A DNA stretch of 64,000 nucleotides from Leptasterias polaris (GCA_037783415.1 JAZGTN010000189.1:992001-1056000), one strand, 5' to 3'. Positions 40,714-53,600 are shown, numbered from the stretch's first letter. A program made the numbers and translations. The notes: a model not told the origin generated them from the sequence alone.

Positions 40714-43700
40714 GTAAGTTCATCTCCATAATGTTTATTTCTAATAAGTTTCAACCGTTTGGTATATCTGCCCCCAGTCGTTTCCAACATTAACATTACG
40801 TGATTTTTGTATTGTCCAAGTCACATTTCATGGGTTTAATGAAGTGTTATTTCAAAACTCTACAGTGCACTGCAGAGCACCATTTTAATCTAAAGGCCCC
40901 GGTGCCACTTGGATAGTGCATGTATTTCGGCTTGTGTTGTATTTCACAGCACCGCCGCTTGTATCTTGAAGCCATCGCTGAGTATCTTGTTGCTGCACTT
41001 AATGGGTCGTATATGAAAATAAGAAGTTAATGCATGGGAAGTTTAAACAAGTATTTTTTTGGGGTAAAACCATTAAGCAATGCCCGAATTCAGTGAGCAC
41101 TTGCTAATTGAATGAACCACATATAATATAAAGCATTTATGTGGTTCACACTGCGCGAACGGAGCGAGTTTCCAGAAAGATCCACCCCCTGTAAACGGAT
41201 GCATTGTTTGCACCCAGTCAATTCCAGCTGCGGCTTTACCGGTGTCACGTCCTCAGCGTTCCGGCGTACTGAGCGTTCCAGTTGACGTACGCATGCGCGG
41301 CCGTACTAAGCGATCCGGCCGTGTGGGTGACGTAGCCGGTCATTTCAGTAGTCGTGGTCTCCTTCCCGTGCTCTTAAATTGTCAGACAATACCGCCCTCT
41401 TTGTCACATTCTTTTGGCACATCTTTATACGTGTTCTTGGTTCATGGTTGGTGTAACCTACGGTGGCTCATACTTACGGTGGCTCATACTCGCCAATTCC
41501 TAGAGAACCCCGTGTTTTTTTACGGCGTTATATCGCCGTACTATTGCGTTATATCGCCGTATTTTATTGCGTTATATCGCCGTACTTTATTGCGTTATAT
41601 CGCCGTACTTGTAGCGCACTATGAGCACTCAAAGAGGGGGGGGGGGGGGGCTGGTCTATATAAAATCTGATGTGAAGCTTCTACTGATGTTTAAGAATCT
41701 TGGTTTATTAAGTCTCAATCACCGTGAAAACTGTAACAAGATAAATAACAGAAAACAATTTACCATTTTGATAAGTAACAACAATGAAGGTGTGGTCATA
41801 ACATACTAACTCAAGAACCGTATATCCATAATGCACCTAGCATTAGTCGGTTTGAAGTTAATTTCCCTATACAAACTCAATGTAAACAAACAGTTCCCTT
41901 AAACAGAAATAAATGTCTGCATTGAACCTACGGTTTCTGCAATCATCTTAATCACTATGACTTCTCCAATCATTTATAAAACACACTGTGTAGTCCTTAA
42001 TCATCATACAAATATATGACATAATAATAACAATAACATAAAATAATCCTCACCATTCACGCCTTAGACCAGCTGATAAAACTTCCAGCATTCAACCCTG
42101 ATCACTTAATGACTACTTCGACTCTATTTAGCCTAGACGAAATGAAATACAAATCTAGAATCACTTCTATGCAATGAAACAATGTAATGAACAATAGCAA
42201 AATAAACATGCACATGTACTCTCAAAACCCCTTGAAAATAGACACAATTTCTGCATTAACAGTAAAGAAACTATATGCAAGTGATAATACGACAATATCC
42301 ATGATATAGTAAGCATCAAATAACATTATTGTCTTACCCATAAACACGATACAAAAGGGGCAAGTAGCCAAAAGATTCATCCGAAACGAACGGATAAGTT
42401 TTGTGGTTTACAACTTTCAAGCATGACAAATCATAGAAAATCATGATTACGAGAGGGCGCTAATCACAACTAGACTTTCCTTAAGTCAACTGAACGCTTT
42501 AGCTAAAACGCGCCAAGTCGCCAGTTACAGTACTATTGCGTTATATCGCCGTACTTTATTGCGTTATATCACCGTATTTTTTTAAATAATCAATTTATTT
42601 CAATTCAATTCAATGGTTTATTAAAAACATGTACATGTTACCTTTAAATTTGTTTCAAATAATTACATCAAACAAAGTTGAACACCCAAAAGAGAAACAA
42701 TAATGTGTAGGCCTACAGTTGTCAACGATTATAATGGAAAAAACAGAAGGCCTAACAATATAATTTACATCACACAAAAGTTTAACAAAAAAAATTGAAA
42801 TTTTCAAAAGGCATTTAAAAGACTGACAATAATATGTGGGATTGCCATTTGCTTATTGTAATGTACAGTACGATATTTGGGTAGGTCATTTTGGGGGACG
42901 TGTCTTAAAATTAAATGGACGGCTTCTTTGGAGAGGTATAGCCAATTTCTGCACATGTGAGGGAATTCAATGTCAAAGCAAAGTCTTTACAGTTTGACTC
43001 TTCGATTGTCAAGAGTTTCAAGATTGCACACACTTAGCGCATCTTTATTAGACCCATGGGAGACCAGTGGTTGCCACTGAATGGGCCACCCAGTTGAAAT
43101 AAGAAATAAATAAATAAATAAATTAGAGTAGCTGTTTCAAACATTATACGACACACCCTCTTTTGAACACCTCCCAATCTGTTCAAATGCTCTTTTGTAA
43201 GATTTCCATAACACTTAACAGTAATCTAAAACCGGTATAACATATCCCTTTATGGACAACATATCATTCACAGGTAAATTGTAAGAACGTAAACAACACA
43301 ACATATAACTTTATGTTATATTTTTGATTATCTCATTGACTTGAACATCCAACTTTAAATTGTCTTGAATAGTCACACCAACACTTTAACATACTGCACA
43401 TTTTGTAATTGTGTATCATTAATTTCGAGTTGTTATATGTTTCTGGCAAAAACACCGACATGCTGCAACATTTGGTTGCATTTAATTTCGTATTATTAAT
43501 GGAAGCCCAGTTTGGTAAGTAACTAAGGACTGCTGAATGAAAGGTAATTGAACAGAATTGCTACTTTATAGTAAGGGATCTTGTCGTCTTACAAGCATCA
43601 TTGATCATAATAAGAAACCGTACTGGGCCTATTTTTTTCCTTGGGGGGACCCCAGGTGTAAATTTCTTCACAGGAGGAAAATTGTCCGTTATACTTCACC

Positions 43701-43990
43701 CGCTGCCTATGACATTCACGAGAACTTACGATCCAATTAGATATAGTACATGGCCGTACCTCTAATTGAATCAATTTTTGAATCAAAATATTTTGATCGA
43801 TTCCAGCAAATATATTGACTGATGATCGCCATTCCATAGTAAGGCGCAAGAGGAAAACGTTACGCAGTCCGAGGGCCTCCAAAATCTGTTCTAGGGTGAT
43901 TTTGACCTTGTTTTAATTACTTTATTACTTATTATTTAATTATTCTTTAGATATGTTTTGCTAATTTGAGTCTTGCCAATATATGTTGTA

Positions 43991-44010
43991 GGGTTAGGGT
44001 TAGGGTTAGG
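43991..44010. repeat. Short interstitial telomere-type repeat
   Basis: AGGGTTAGGGTTAGGGTTAG: three consecutive TTAGGG-type units inside the 41.5-44.5 kb element. Confidence 0.85.
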
Positions 44011-44182
44011 CCTACTGCACTGTCTTAAATATCGTTGTTGTCTTAACTCCATTTTCTATATTTCTTTTTTAAAGATTTTTACTGTCCTGTTCTGGAGCTT
44101 TAATCAAGTGAGACAAGAACATTTTCCATGTTTATCTTTTTAAAGAGTGGACAATAAAGTATTGATTTGATTTTGATTTGGT

Positions 44183-44425
44183 ATAACGCAATAAAGTACG
44201 GCGATATAACGCAATAAAGTACGGCGATAAACGCAATAGTACGGCGATATAACGCAATAGTACGGCGATATAACGCAATAAAGTACAGCGATATAACGCA
44301 ATAGTACGGCGATATAACGCAATAGTACGGCGATAAACGCAATAGTACGGCGATAAACGCAATAGTACGGCGATATAACGCAATAGTACGGCGATAAACG
44401 CAATAGTACGGCGATATAACGCCGT
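44183..44425. repeat. ~20-bp tandem repeat ACGGCGATATAACGCAATAG
   Basis: About 12 units of 18-23 bp, with variants lacking TA (GGCGATAAACGC) or carrying an extra AAA (GCAATAAAGTACGGCG). Confidence 0.9.
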
Positions 44426-45163
44426 AAAAAAACATGGGGTTCTCTAGGAATTGGCGAGTATGAGCCACTGTATTGAACAGATAAAAGTTCACAGATTTGC
44501 ACATAACTTACATGGTATAAAGATGGTCATGGTGGAAAACTACCCTTGAAATAGTTTTGCTTGAAATGCCATAGTTTTTATCCTGCAGGATAAAATCCGA
44601 AGTTTGAAACAAAGTTAAAACGTATAATTTTTGTTTTGTTTACTGTTTTCTCATGACTCCGAAGACCGATTGAGCTTAATCTTTCACAGGTTTTTTATTT
44701 CCTGTATAATTATGATGGGTCACATCAAGTGTGGATACAGGTCTTTGGCAATTACCAATGTTGTACACACCCTTTAAACAATCGAACGGTTCCAAAAACT
44801 AAACGTATACTTTGCCTTTAAAAGTGAGACTTCTACTCGGATTCTGAGCAGCTAGACGACCCATTTCGCGGCCCTTTGACACTGATTCCGGGTCGTGTCA
44901 GGCTCAAAGGAACCCGGATCCGGATCAATTCTGACCCGCGAGTGTTTAGAGTTGAATAGCGATCTTACTTTTTATTTGAATGCTAACAAACTGCCAGGCC
45001 CTGTTTCGCTAAGAAATAAGTATGCTGTTGATTTGTTGCTAAATTCACCGTATTTTGTGGTCAACGAAACACTATACCATTATGAAAGCTACCAACAACT
45101 TAATTATAAACATTTCCGATTATAAGGTAAGAAAGAGATTTTTATAGAGAGAGGCCTTGTACA

Positions 45164-45292
45164 AATCTATGGCAACGGCTACGGCTACATCGCTGGGTCA
45201 TCATGCGTTGAAGTATTGGACATTCTTAGCAACTGCCTTAGCAACAGTCGTAGCCGTAGCTGATAGCCCCTAATTCGGATACACCTACGTCA
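45164..45292. mobile_element. Palindromic MITE, relative of 24602-24730
   Basis: ATGGCAACGGCTACGGCTAC at the left, GTAGCCGTAGCTGATAGCCC at the right. No ORF. Confidence 0.55.
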
Positions 45293-46629
45293 TTGCAGAA
45301 AATACATTATGATATGATTTGAGTCGTCGTAAGTCGTAACTCGTTTGCGCTATCCATGTTTTGTTTAATTTACGTTTTCTTAAGTTTCCGTAATTCATAA
45401 AGTACATAAGATTACGGATGAACCGGAAAGTGGTAACAAAGTGAGATTTTAACTCGATTTCTGCTTCATTTTGACCCACTTCTAAGTCATTTGGACACAT
45501 ATTTCGCGTCGCGTCATACTGACCAAGAAATGATTTAGGCCCATTTAGGTCATTTTTGACCCGGGAGATTTTAGAGTGTGTGTCTGATCTTATTGATTTT
45601 TGTTTTTTTTTGAGTTTTTTTAATGAAAGTGCCAGTCTCAGTTTCGCCAAGAAAGTCTGCTATTGATTTGCTATTGACTTCACCTCATTTTGTTGTCAAC
45701 GAAACGCTATACCCTCTCACAGCTACCAAAACCTTAATTACAAAAAAAAAATCCCGAGAAGGAAAGAGAGTTGTATGAGCAAAGCCTATCTGCCCTTGGA
45801 GATGTTTTCATTTGTTGCGGGTGTTGGCTTCCTCAGAGTAGTATACAATTTATTGTTGATGGCCAACAAGCCGCGCACACGCTCAGCAGCGAATGGTCTT
45901 AACTGGGGCTTTTAAATACTCGGTAAATTCAAAGTCATCAACATTTTAATATGTTAAATGTTTAATAAAAGAAGTCAAAATATAAACTATTTTTCAGGTA
46001 TTTTATCACTGTCAAGTTGTGATTATCCAAATTGTCAAATTTTTGCAAACACTTTTGAAAAGCTGGGCTTACTTATTTAATAATTTCATTTCTTTACCAA
46101 GTGGAAATCTCTACAACCGGTGTCCATTGCCGCCCTGCATACATGATTATAATTGTTCGCAAACAGCACTTGTTGGAAAATAAGAATGCGTGTTTTTAAA
46201 TTACTGCATTTGGCCACTTTACTCTACCTATTCAATAACACTACAAAAGTCAGGTGAAAGCAGTCAGGAATACTATATCTGTTATCAATTACAGTATACA
46301 GTCAATAATTCGGAGAACATATTAACTGAGTGGAGGCCTACTTTGAGTTGTTTTTGTGGGTTAGTGAAATGTCTAATGTTTGAGTGAAATGGTGTTAAGG
46401 TGTTACCAAATGCACATTTTTCTTGGGTCAAGGTCAAGCTTAGAATAACGGGAGCATCTGCTGTTTTGGATACAGTTAAACATCAGATGACATTGTTTGA
46501 TTGAAAATGTAATTATCCCGTACCAATGTATTGTACCTGTAAAGTGTAGGCCTAATGGCAGTGCAATTTAGAATACCTCTGGGTCATTCCGTGCCAAATC
46601 ATCTAAAATTCTGAAAAGTTTTTATGAAA

Positions 46630-46785
46630 CATTCCCCTTTGGGTGCCATGAACACACACCAAATTTTAGAATCCTACTCCTTAACATTTCTGAGATATGA
46701 CCCCCTAAAAATTTAAGCCCCGCCCCTTCAAATTTTCTTTTTGTGTTTTGGGCATTTTTAGAGGCCTTTAACCTACAAAGCAAGT
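46630..46785. repeat. 155-bp direct repeat (copy 1; copy 2 at 47709-47865)
   Basis: GGGTGCCATGAACACACACC, CTCCTTAACATTTCTGAGAT, AAGCCCCGCCCCTTCAAATT, GTGTTTTGGGCATTTTTAGA occur in the same order and orientation about 1,078 bp apart. Divergence is low. Probably a dispersed repeat. Confidence 0.8.
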
Positions 46786-47015
46786 GAGTGAATTTTGATA
46801 ACTGCCTGTCCTTACCAGTTCAAAACTAAGAAACACTTAAATTATCAAATAAATTGAAAAAAACAATAATGGGCCTACTCGCTATTTTGTGCAATAGAAA
46901 TTAATGACCAACCCATATTGCAATTTCAACAAAGCGACAATGTGATTGGTCAGTTTTCTATCTGTTAGCAGTGACGATGCGATACTAAGATTGGTTGCAA
47001 ATTTACAGTAACTAT

Positions 47016-47374
47016 AGTTCTTCGCTTCAAAGCAATTAACGTGTTTAAGCTGGTGCACGTATACCTCCATGATTTGAAAGAATTATTGCAACCTTGCAGG
47101 GCTCAATTTCATAAAGCCTGTAAGCACAAAAACTTGCTAAGCACAGAAAAACTTTGCTTAACAAAAACAGGTTACCTGCCAACATTCCATAAAGTTAACA
47201 TTATTGCGATTGGTGCCCCACTTGTTCTTTGCTAAGCAAAGAAATTTTCCAAACAGTATTTTCTGCTAAACAACTTTATGAAACTGGGTCCAGTTCTTCG
47301 CTTCAAAGCAATTAACGTGTTAAGCTGGTGCACGTACACCTCCATTATTTGAAAGAATTATTGCAACCTTGCAG
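47016..47374. repeat. 85-bp direct duplication flanking a MITE
   Basis: AGTTCTTCGCTTCAAAGCAA...ATTGCAACCTTGCAG at 47016-47100 and 47292-47374 bracket exactly one GGGCCC-type MITE (47101-47291; CTCAATTTCATAAAGCCTGT to AACTTTATGAAACTGGGTCC). Far longer than a target-site duplication. Confidence 0.85.
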
Positions 47375-48433
47375 TGTAGGATTCTGATTGGTCACTACTA
47401 AATTACTATTTGAAGACATCATTAATAGCATAGTGGAGTGTCGGTTACTCTATATATAGGCCTAAAACACTATCGTTCAGTTGATACGATCATTGTGTAT
47501 TTTGACGCCAGAATGAAAACAATTGAAGCATAAGCTAAACGTGAAGGACTGTTGTGCACTGACCGCAAAAGAGTCTTTGTTAATGAAGCGAAAAAACCAG
47601 GCATTAGGTCCTAGTCGTTCGATAAATCAAAACACTGCACAAAAGACGGCCTTGCCTTTTATTAAGGCACACGCATGAGTATTTGCAATATTGCATTATT
47701 TTCCAAACATTAACCTATGGGTGCCATGAACACACACCAAATTTTAGAATCCTACTCCTTAACATTTCTGAGATATGACCCCCTACAACTTTAAGCCCCG
47801 CCCCTTCAAATTTACTTTTTGTGTTTTGGGCATTTTTAGAGGTCTATATCTACAAAATAATTGAGATGATAAGTAACTGCAAATTAATATACAGGGTACC
47901 TGTAGCCCTATATAGGACTCTTCCTCTATATAGGACTCTTCCTCTGTGGTGTATTACGAAAGTGAAAGGCCGCCAGGGCAAAGGGTACCTGGTACCCCAT
48001 CAACTAGAATCTACTGTCAAAAGTAGCATAGGACATTTTCATATCAAGGTATAGGTCTTTAAAAACTGACATTTTAGCCCGCGGAATGATTTTTCGTCAT
48101 TTTAGAGACTCCTAGCCAAAGTGAAATGTCCGATTGCTTTTGTATTACATTTGGTTATAAACTATAGGTGTATTATGTGTGACCTGATATAAGGATAGAC
48201 CAATCACACCTAACAACTACGGTTGTAAAGCTTTTGTACGGTAACACTTTTTAACAAAATCAAGAAACACAATGCATAATAGTCCAAAACAATCATCATG
48301 TAACATTGCTCAATGATCTTTATTCCAACTGTCGGTTACGATTTGAATCTACGCACCGTGTATCACAAACACACGCGCTGTGTATTTAGCGCAAACCTCT
48401 GCGCGCGGTATGTAAAATGCACATCGCGCGTGC

Positions 48434-49370
48434 GCACTAACACTTTGGTTGGCAAAATGATGGAACATCACGCCTTTTTGTATGGGTGTTCCGCCCCAAC
48501 TTGACAATCGCACCAACTATAGTTGGGACTGGTCCCAACTTGAGTGTTCAAGTTGGGGCGTCCCAACTGTAGTTGGGACAGTACAGAGTACTAGCGGAGC
48601 AAGCAGGGGAGCTATCTGCATTTGCAGGTTGTTTGTGTGTAATAGCAGAATCCAAGAAAAATTAAATTTGTATATTATGCATCAATTATTGGTCTTTTAA
48701 GAAAAGAAGTAAAGCCACTATAATTAAATTAAATTAAAGAAAAGGCGATTTTATTTTAGTGTTTGGCAATATAGACTTAGATTTTTAGAGGAAAACATTA
48801 CCATCACCAAAAAAAGATTAAGGTCAGAACTGATTGTTTTGAGGTCGATTTAAAAAATATACTTTTTCAGGGTAAATAAAAAGGTGGAATATGTTATTCC
48901 CACCTCCTTTTTAGTTTATTTTTTATTTTTTATGAAATGGTTGGCACCAAACCACATAATGACAATTTTCACACTCATCTAGTCTACAAATCTAAAGCAA
49001 AAAACTGGGCTCAAAACCCACATAATTAATGAACAAGTTGAGAGAGGAGCTCCACGCCCGCATGTCACAGTCCCAACGGATCGATCACGGTTCATTTCGC
49101 GGAGGCTATCCATCCTGTACAGTACAGCCTGTACTGTAGAGTTCTATGGGCGATCCCAACTACAGTTGGGACGCCCCAACTTGAACACTCAAGTTGGGAC
49201 CAGTCCCAACTATAGTTGGGACGATTGTCAAGTTGGGACGGAACATGGGGATGAAGGTGAAGCAGACGTGTTTGTGCGTCTGCTTAGTGCACATCTCTAT
49301 GGCGTTTGCCAACCAATAGTGTCAGTACACATGCATGAATGTAATTAGCATATTTCATGGAAGGGTCTAT
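48434..49370. mobile_element. Second copy of the GCGCACTAACACTTTGG MITE, interrupted by another element
   Basis: GTGCGCACTAACACTTTGGT at the left and GTTTGCCAACCAATAGTGTC ... CATATTTCATGGAAGGGTCT at the right match the copy at 21091-21888. It lacks the LINE but contains the 759-bp element at 48487-49245. Confidence 0.75.
48487..49245. mobile_element. 759-bp DNA element with ~90-bp palindrome-rich inverted ends
   Basis: Left end TGTTCCGCCCCAACTTGACA, right end TGTCAAGTTGGGACGGAACA. Inverted similarity extends about 90 bases. Each end carries internal palindromes CCAACTATAGTTGG and CCCAACTTGAGTGTTCAAGTTGGG and repeated TCCCAACT units. Flanked by TGGG on both sides, possibly a 4-bp target duplication. 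No transposase-like ORF. Confidence 0.88.
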
Positions 49371-49612
49371 TTCTCGCAACGTTCTTTATAATAATATGGA
49401 GTATGTTCAAAACATTGATTATCTCAACGATACAACGTGCCTTAATTGAGTCCAAGATGGGATAAACTTTTGTCAACGGTGCCCAATATTTTACCAATAA
49501 TGGAAAATGTTCGTGCAAATATGTCGACCGTAGTCAGTTTTTATAGCCCATTGACTTTACGCAACAAAAATTGTCCGTCTTCACATGCGTGGTCTATGCC
49601 ATACAAACATGT

Positions 49613-50090
49613 GGGTGCACCACACTAAATAAACTCCCATAGGAACCAATGCTAAATGATAAATATTTAAAAATACTCAAAAAATCGTGTAAGTCTCTCA
49701 GCCTCTTGAAAACCAATCAAACATATTTTCGGACGACTGAACTTCAGAATTCTTTTCAATTTTTGGCAGGTCAGCCGTTTGGAATTTTTGCTAACTACCC
49801 CAGAAGAAAACAACACGATTTTTTTTTTTTCAAAAACCGACTTGCTGCCAGTTTTCGTGAAGCACTTCTCCACTTTCCCGGTCAAATAGGGCCAACTTTA
49901 ACGCCTAAATTTATCCAGTCTCTTCAAAAGTTGAAGCACCGAACCCCCAGGTTGTGATAGATTCTTATATTTACACAATCTATTAATTGCATGACCCCCA
50001 AAACGTTGTAATTAAAAATAAGTTGTGGGTTTACAAATTATGATAAGTAGCTTGGCGCATGAATTCTGGCTTATTTGGTGTGGTGCGCCC
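49613..50090. mobile_element. 478-bp MITE with GGGTGCACCACAC ends (long form)
   Basis: Left GGGTGCACCACACTAAATAA, right TTATTTGGTGTGGTGCGCCC. Differs from the 232-bp copy at 51466-51697 by an extra 246 bases (49709-49954). That segment holds part of a 102-codon ORF of unknown kind. Confidence 0.85.
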
Positions 50091-50750
50091 TATAAGGGCA
50101 CTTAATTTTTCTTTATGGTTAACAAATTATGCTTAAATTGTTGAAAATAAGTCACTGACTTGATATCTGAAAAAAAAAATTGGAAATGTTATTGCGTTCG
50201 TCTACAACAAGGTCAAACATGTTGGAGCATTTACATGTACTCTAAGCAATGCGATAAGAAAAACCTGCATGACACGCTGTGTACACTCTAAATGACAAGT
50301 CAGAAGTTATATCCAAATCCTCACTCAAAAAGTTATAAACGTATTTCCTTTTTTTAGTTATACGATTCTAACGCCTTACAATTATTTTTAATAATTGACA
50401 AGAGGGGGTTAACTAATGTGGAAGCTGTAAAAGGGATAGGGGATGGAAGAGGGAGGGCCTGGGAAGGGGGGAGGGGCAGATTTTGCTTACCCGCCAACAT
50501 TTTAAACCATGTTTTCATATTGAGTTTAAAATGGTGAACTTTATAACAAAATAGAATATACATAGGTCATTTTATCACGTTTAACTGTCCTTCCAAGTTT
50601 CATTTTCCCTAGCTGTTAAGGGATAAGGTGGTGAATGGGTGGGCGGGGCGTGGGCGGGGCTTGTTGCAAAATGCCCTTCCAGACACTTTACGGTTAATAA
50701 ATTGTGGTTAACGGGAAAAATTGGACTATAGTTAAGACTGTAAGCTAATA
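50091..50750. other. Intergenic, nothing recognised
   Basis: AT-rich with one purine-rich G block (GGGATGGAAGAGGGAGGGCC at about 50439). No coding or repeat family evidence. Confidence 0.5.
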
Positions 50751-50751
50751 A

Positions 50752-51005
50752 GGTCTTTGGGCTTGGGGCTAGGGTTCGGGCTGGCGGCTAGGGTTTTGGG
50801 CTTTGGGGTAGGCTCGGCTGGGGGTTAGGGTTTGGGCTGGGGCTATGATTTCGGCTGGGGGGCTATGGTTAGGGCTGGGGGCTATGATTTCGGCTGGGGT
50901 GTAGGGTTTGGGCTGGGGGCTAGGGTTTGGGCTGACGGCTACGGTTTTTGCCGAGGGTTGTACACTAGTGTAGTAGGGTTTAGGCTGCTGAGGGCTAGGG
51001 TTTCA
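50752..51005. repeat. G-rich degenerate tandem repeat
   Basis: About 15 variants of GGGCTGGGGGCTAGGGTTT with spacing of about 17-20 or multiples. Multiple runs of three to five G on one strand. Confidence 0.85.
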
Positions 51006-51465
51006 CACGCATCAGAGTGCATTCACCTTCAGGAAACTTGACATATGATGCCATATCCACCACCTCCCTTACGGCCTCTTCAAATAGTCTGTTGATGGTT
51101 TTTCTCTCCTTTTTTCATACTCAACCAGCCACTGTTGGCTCATGATTTTTTGAATGTGACTAAAACCGTCAGTCTCATACTTGTATTAGTTTAACCATGG
51201 AGGTTGGAAAGCGCAAACCTCTCTAAGTCTAATTCTCTTTGAAACGATTATTCTTTTAATAAATGTATTGTAATTTGAGGAAATAGAAACATTATTGCTA
51301 TACTAACAGTTTACAGTCAAAGAAAATGATGTTTCCAATGTAAAAACAGCAACAAAGTGACAAACAATGCCCCCACACAACTCATTACTGTCGTTGTTTC
51401 AAGCCTACATAACTGTAAACAGAACACAAACATGACTGCACGGGCGCCGCCATGTTGTATATATA

Positions 51466-51697
51466 GGGTGCACCACACTAAATAAACTCCCATAGGAACC
51501 AATGCTAAATGATAAATATTTAAAAATACTCCAAAAATCGTGTAAGTCTCTCAGCCTCTTGTGATAGATTCTTATATTTACACAATCTATTAATTGCATG
51601 ACCCCCAAAACGTTGTAATTACAAATAAGTTGTGGGTTTACAAATTATGATAAGTAGCTTGGCGCATGAATTCTGGCTTATTTGGTGTGGTGCGCCC
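51466..51697. mobile_element. 232-bp MITE with GGGTGCACCACAC ends (short form)
   Basis: Same ends and same flanking interior as 49613-50090, but joined at GCCTCTTG|TGATAGATTC without the 246-bp middle. The missing block is bounded by TTG in the long copy, consistent with a microhomology deletion. Confidence 0.85.
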
Positions 51698-53600
51698 ATG
51701 CAACGCATTGTTGCAGTGATTGCGCAATACAGCAAGCTAGCCATGGTATCAATTTTACAAACTAATCGATAATTTGTGTGGAAATACATTGTACTTTGAT
51801 TACTTTTAATGGCCTGGAATAACTGTTAGTAGAAGCATTTATGTTTTCAAAATGATTAGAACTTTAGCGACTTACGAAAACGCCGCAGCGATTTACTGAG
51901 CGCTGCAGCGATTCATTAGAACGTCCATCAACTGAATAGAACGAACACAGATTAATGGCATTCAAATTTATAGTTAAAGATCACTATTAGAGAAATAATG
52001 CTTCACGGGGCTTATCCCAATTTATCTCAATCGAAGCTGTCTTGTATTCTTGATCACCTTTCTATATTCAGTAATACTATACTAGTTTTAAGTCTTCCCT
52101 AGTTTTCTTTTATGTATGTTTAAATGTACAGTTTGTTAGTAGCCTAATGACAGCCTCTAATACTGCAACAAATTTTATTTGAAGTTTAACGATAATTTCT
52201 CACCGCCGTGACTTACTATGTCACTGCTGCAAAGGGTATAGATTTGTGATTTCTAGATAGTACTTTGATTATCTCTGGAAAATACGGAAACATAGACAGC
52301 TATAAATTTCAGTGTAGCAGTCATTCTCCTCCTAACAAGCGTTGAGTGTGACTCTGAATTTAGTTTTCGGAATTTTACCTCCGGGTCTACACGAAGGTAA
52401 AAAGCTCAATCGGTTTTGTTAACAAAGTAACTCTACGCAGCTTTTTCAAGACCAATGGAATGCATTGATCTTGTCAGGGAAAAAATATTCCGATAACTAA
52501 TGTGATTTAAGCCTAAACTTCTTTCAAGAAGGCAGAGCTTTGTGGTTCGCCGTCAAAAAGTAAATCATACATATAAACGGGAAGCTTTTTTCAGATCCAT
52601 GGCATGTTTAACATGCACAGGTACGTATTCTTAACGAGTTTTCAAGCAATCTATTGTTATTCAATCAAACAGGAGCAAGATGCCTTGCTAAGCAGATTGG
52701 GTATTATTCATAATAATCGCTATGTTATATTATGACATCATCGTTTCATCCATCACCGGTACTCATTACTATTATGACAGTGACTTCGTTTTTGGTTACC
52801 GTCGATATTTTTTGTACATTGAACGTTTAATGAATTTATTACACGTATTTTTTACGCGACATGAATCGTCAACGCACAAGTCATTTGTGCAGAAGGGGAG
52901 ATTGGGAGAGTCTCACAAAATGCCATTGTGAGGTTAAAGGTTAAAGGTTATACAGGATTGGCAGAGCTGACAAAATAATCACAGACAGTGTTCATGTTTT
53001 GTGAAATAACAAACCTGTGAAAATTTGAGCTCAATTGGTCATCGAGGTCACGAAAAAATAGTGAAAAGAGATCTTATGTGTTTTCTGTTTTTCAAACATC
53101 GAGTTTATTATCGCGCGCGATAAAAACTATTGTTTTACCCATTTCTCAGAAACGATGACATTTTAGGCAGAAATATTTTAAGGAACCCTTTCTACCATTA
53201 CTTACTTTAAATCATGTAAGTTATGTGTGAATCTGTGAACATTTGTGTTTTTCGATCTTAGCAATAGTGTACAGGGCCTTTAACGGTTGTAGGATAACAG
53301 ACTTAAGAATCAGTAAAATAGTTTGATTTAATGCCTTTTTCAACGAATTATCTTGGATATTAAGCGTTTTTTTTAACTTCATGTTTAGGCTTGAAGGTAA
53401 TATGAAAATGCCACACCCCTCACACGTCATGGTATGGTCCAAATCGTTCAGCAAACTTCAGGCAAGGGCTGCATCAATAACGTCGCAGTTTAAACGAAGT
53501 AACTGGTCAGATTGGATCTGAGAACAAACTCACTCATACCAGTTAATATTTGAATCGAAAACCAAACTTGGTCTTGACCGTCGATGCAATCACAACAGAC
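51698..53600. other. Intergenic upstream of PAN paralogue 3
   Basis: No gene or complete element recognised. At 52985-53060 there is a fragment of the dispersed repeat with GAAATAACAAACCTGTGAAA also seen at 13.70 kb. I did not find a TATA box of the quality seen at 30578. Confidence 0.5.

Larger units (their letters stand above)
41481..44475. mobile_element. Foldback-like element with tandem-repeat arms, about 3.0 kb
   Basis: Left outer end ACTCGCCAATTCCTAGAGAA, right outer end its inverse TTCTCTAGGAATTGGCGAGT. Inside each end sit tandem ~20-bp units GCGTTATATCGCCGTACTAT (left, 41523-41611) and ATAACGCAATAGTACGGCGA (right, 44183-44425), which are inverted with respect to each other. A third small cluster is at 42531-42577. 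The interior has no recognisable gene; 42590-44175 looks like separate inserted sequence with an AT-rich end (TATTGATTTGATTTTGATTT). Whether this is one element or two opposed copies is not settled. Confidence 0.65.

Noticed and set aside
43991..44010. Chromosome end
   Set aside because: Only three TTAGGG-type units, flanked on both sides by ordinary repeat-rich sequence.
44100..44504. Overlapping minus-strand ORFs rich in YCVISPYY
   Set aside because: Three frames open at once across the ~20-bp array, so this is a repeat artefact.
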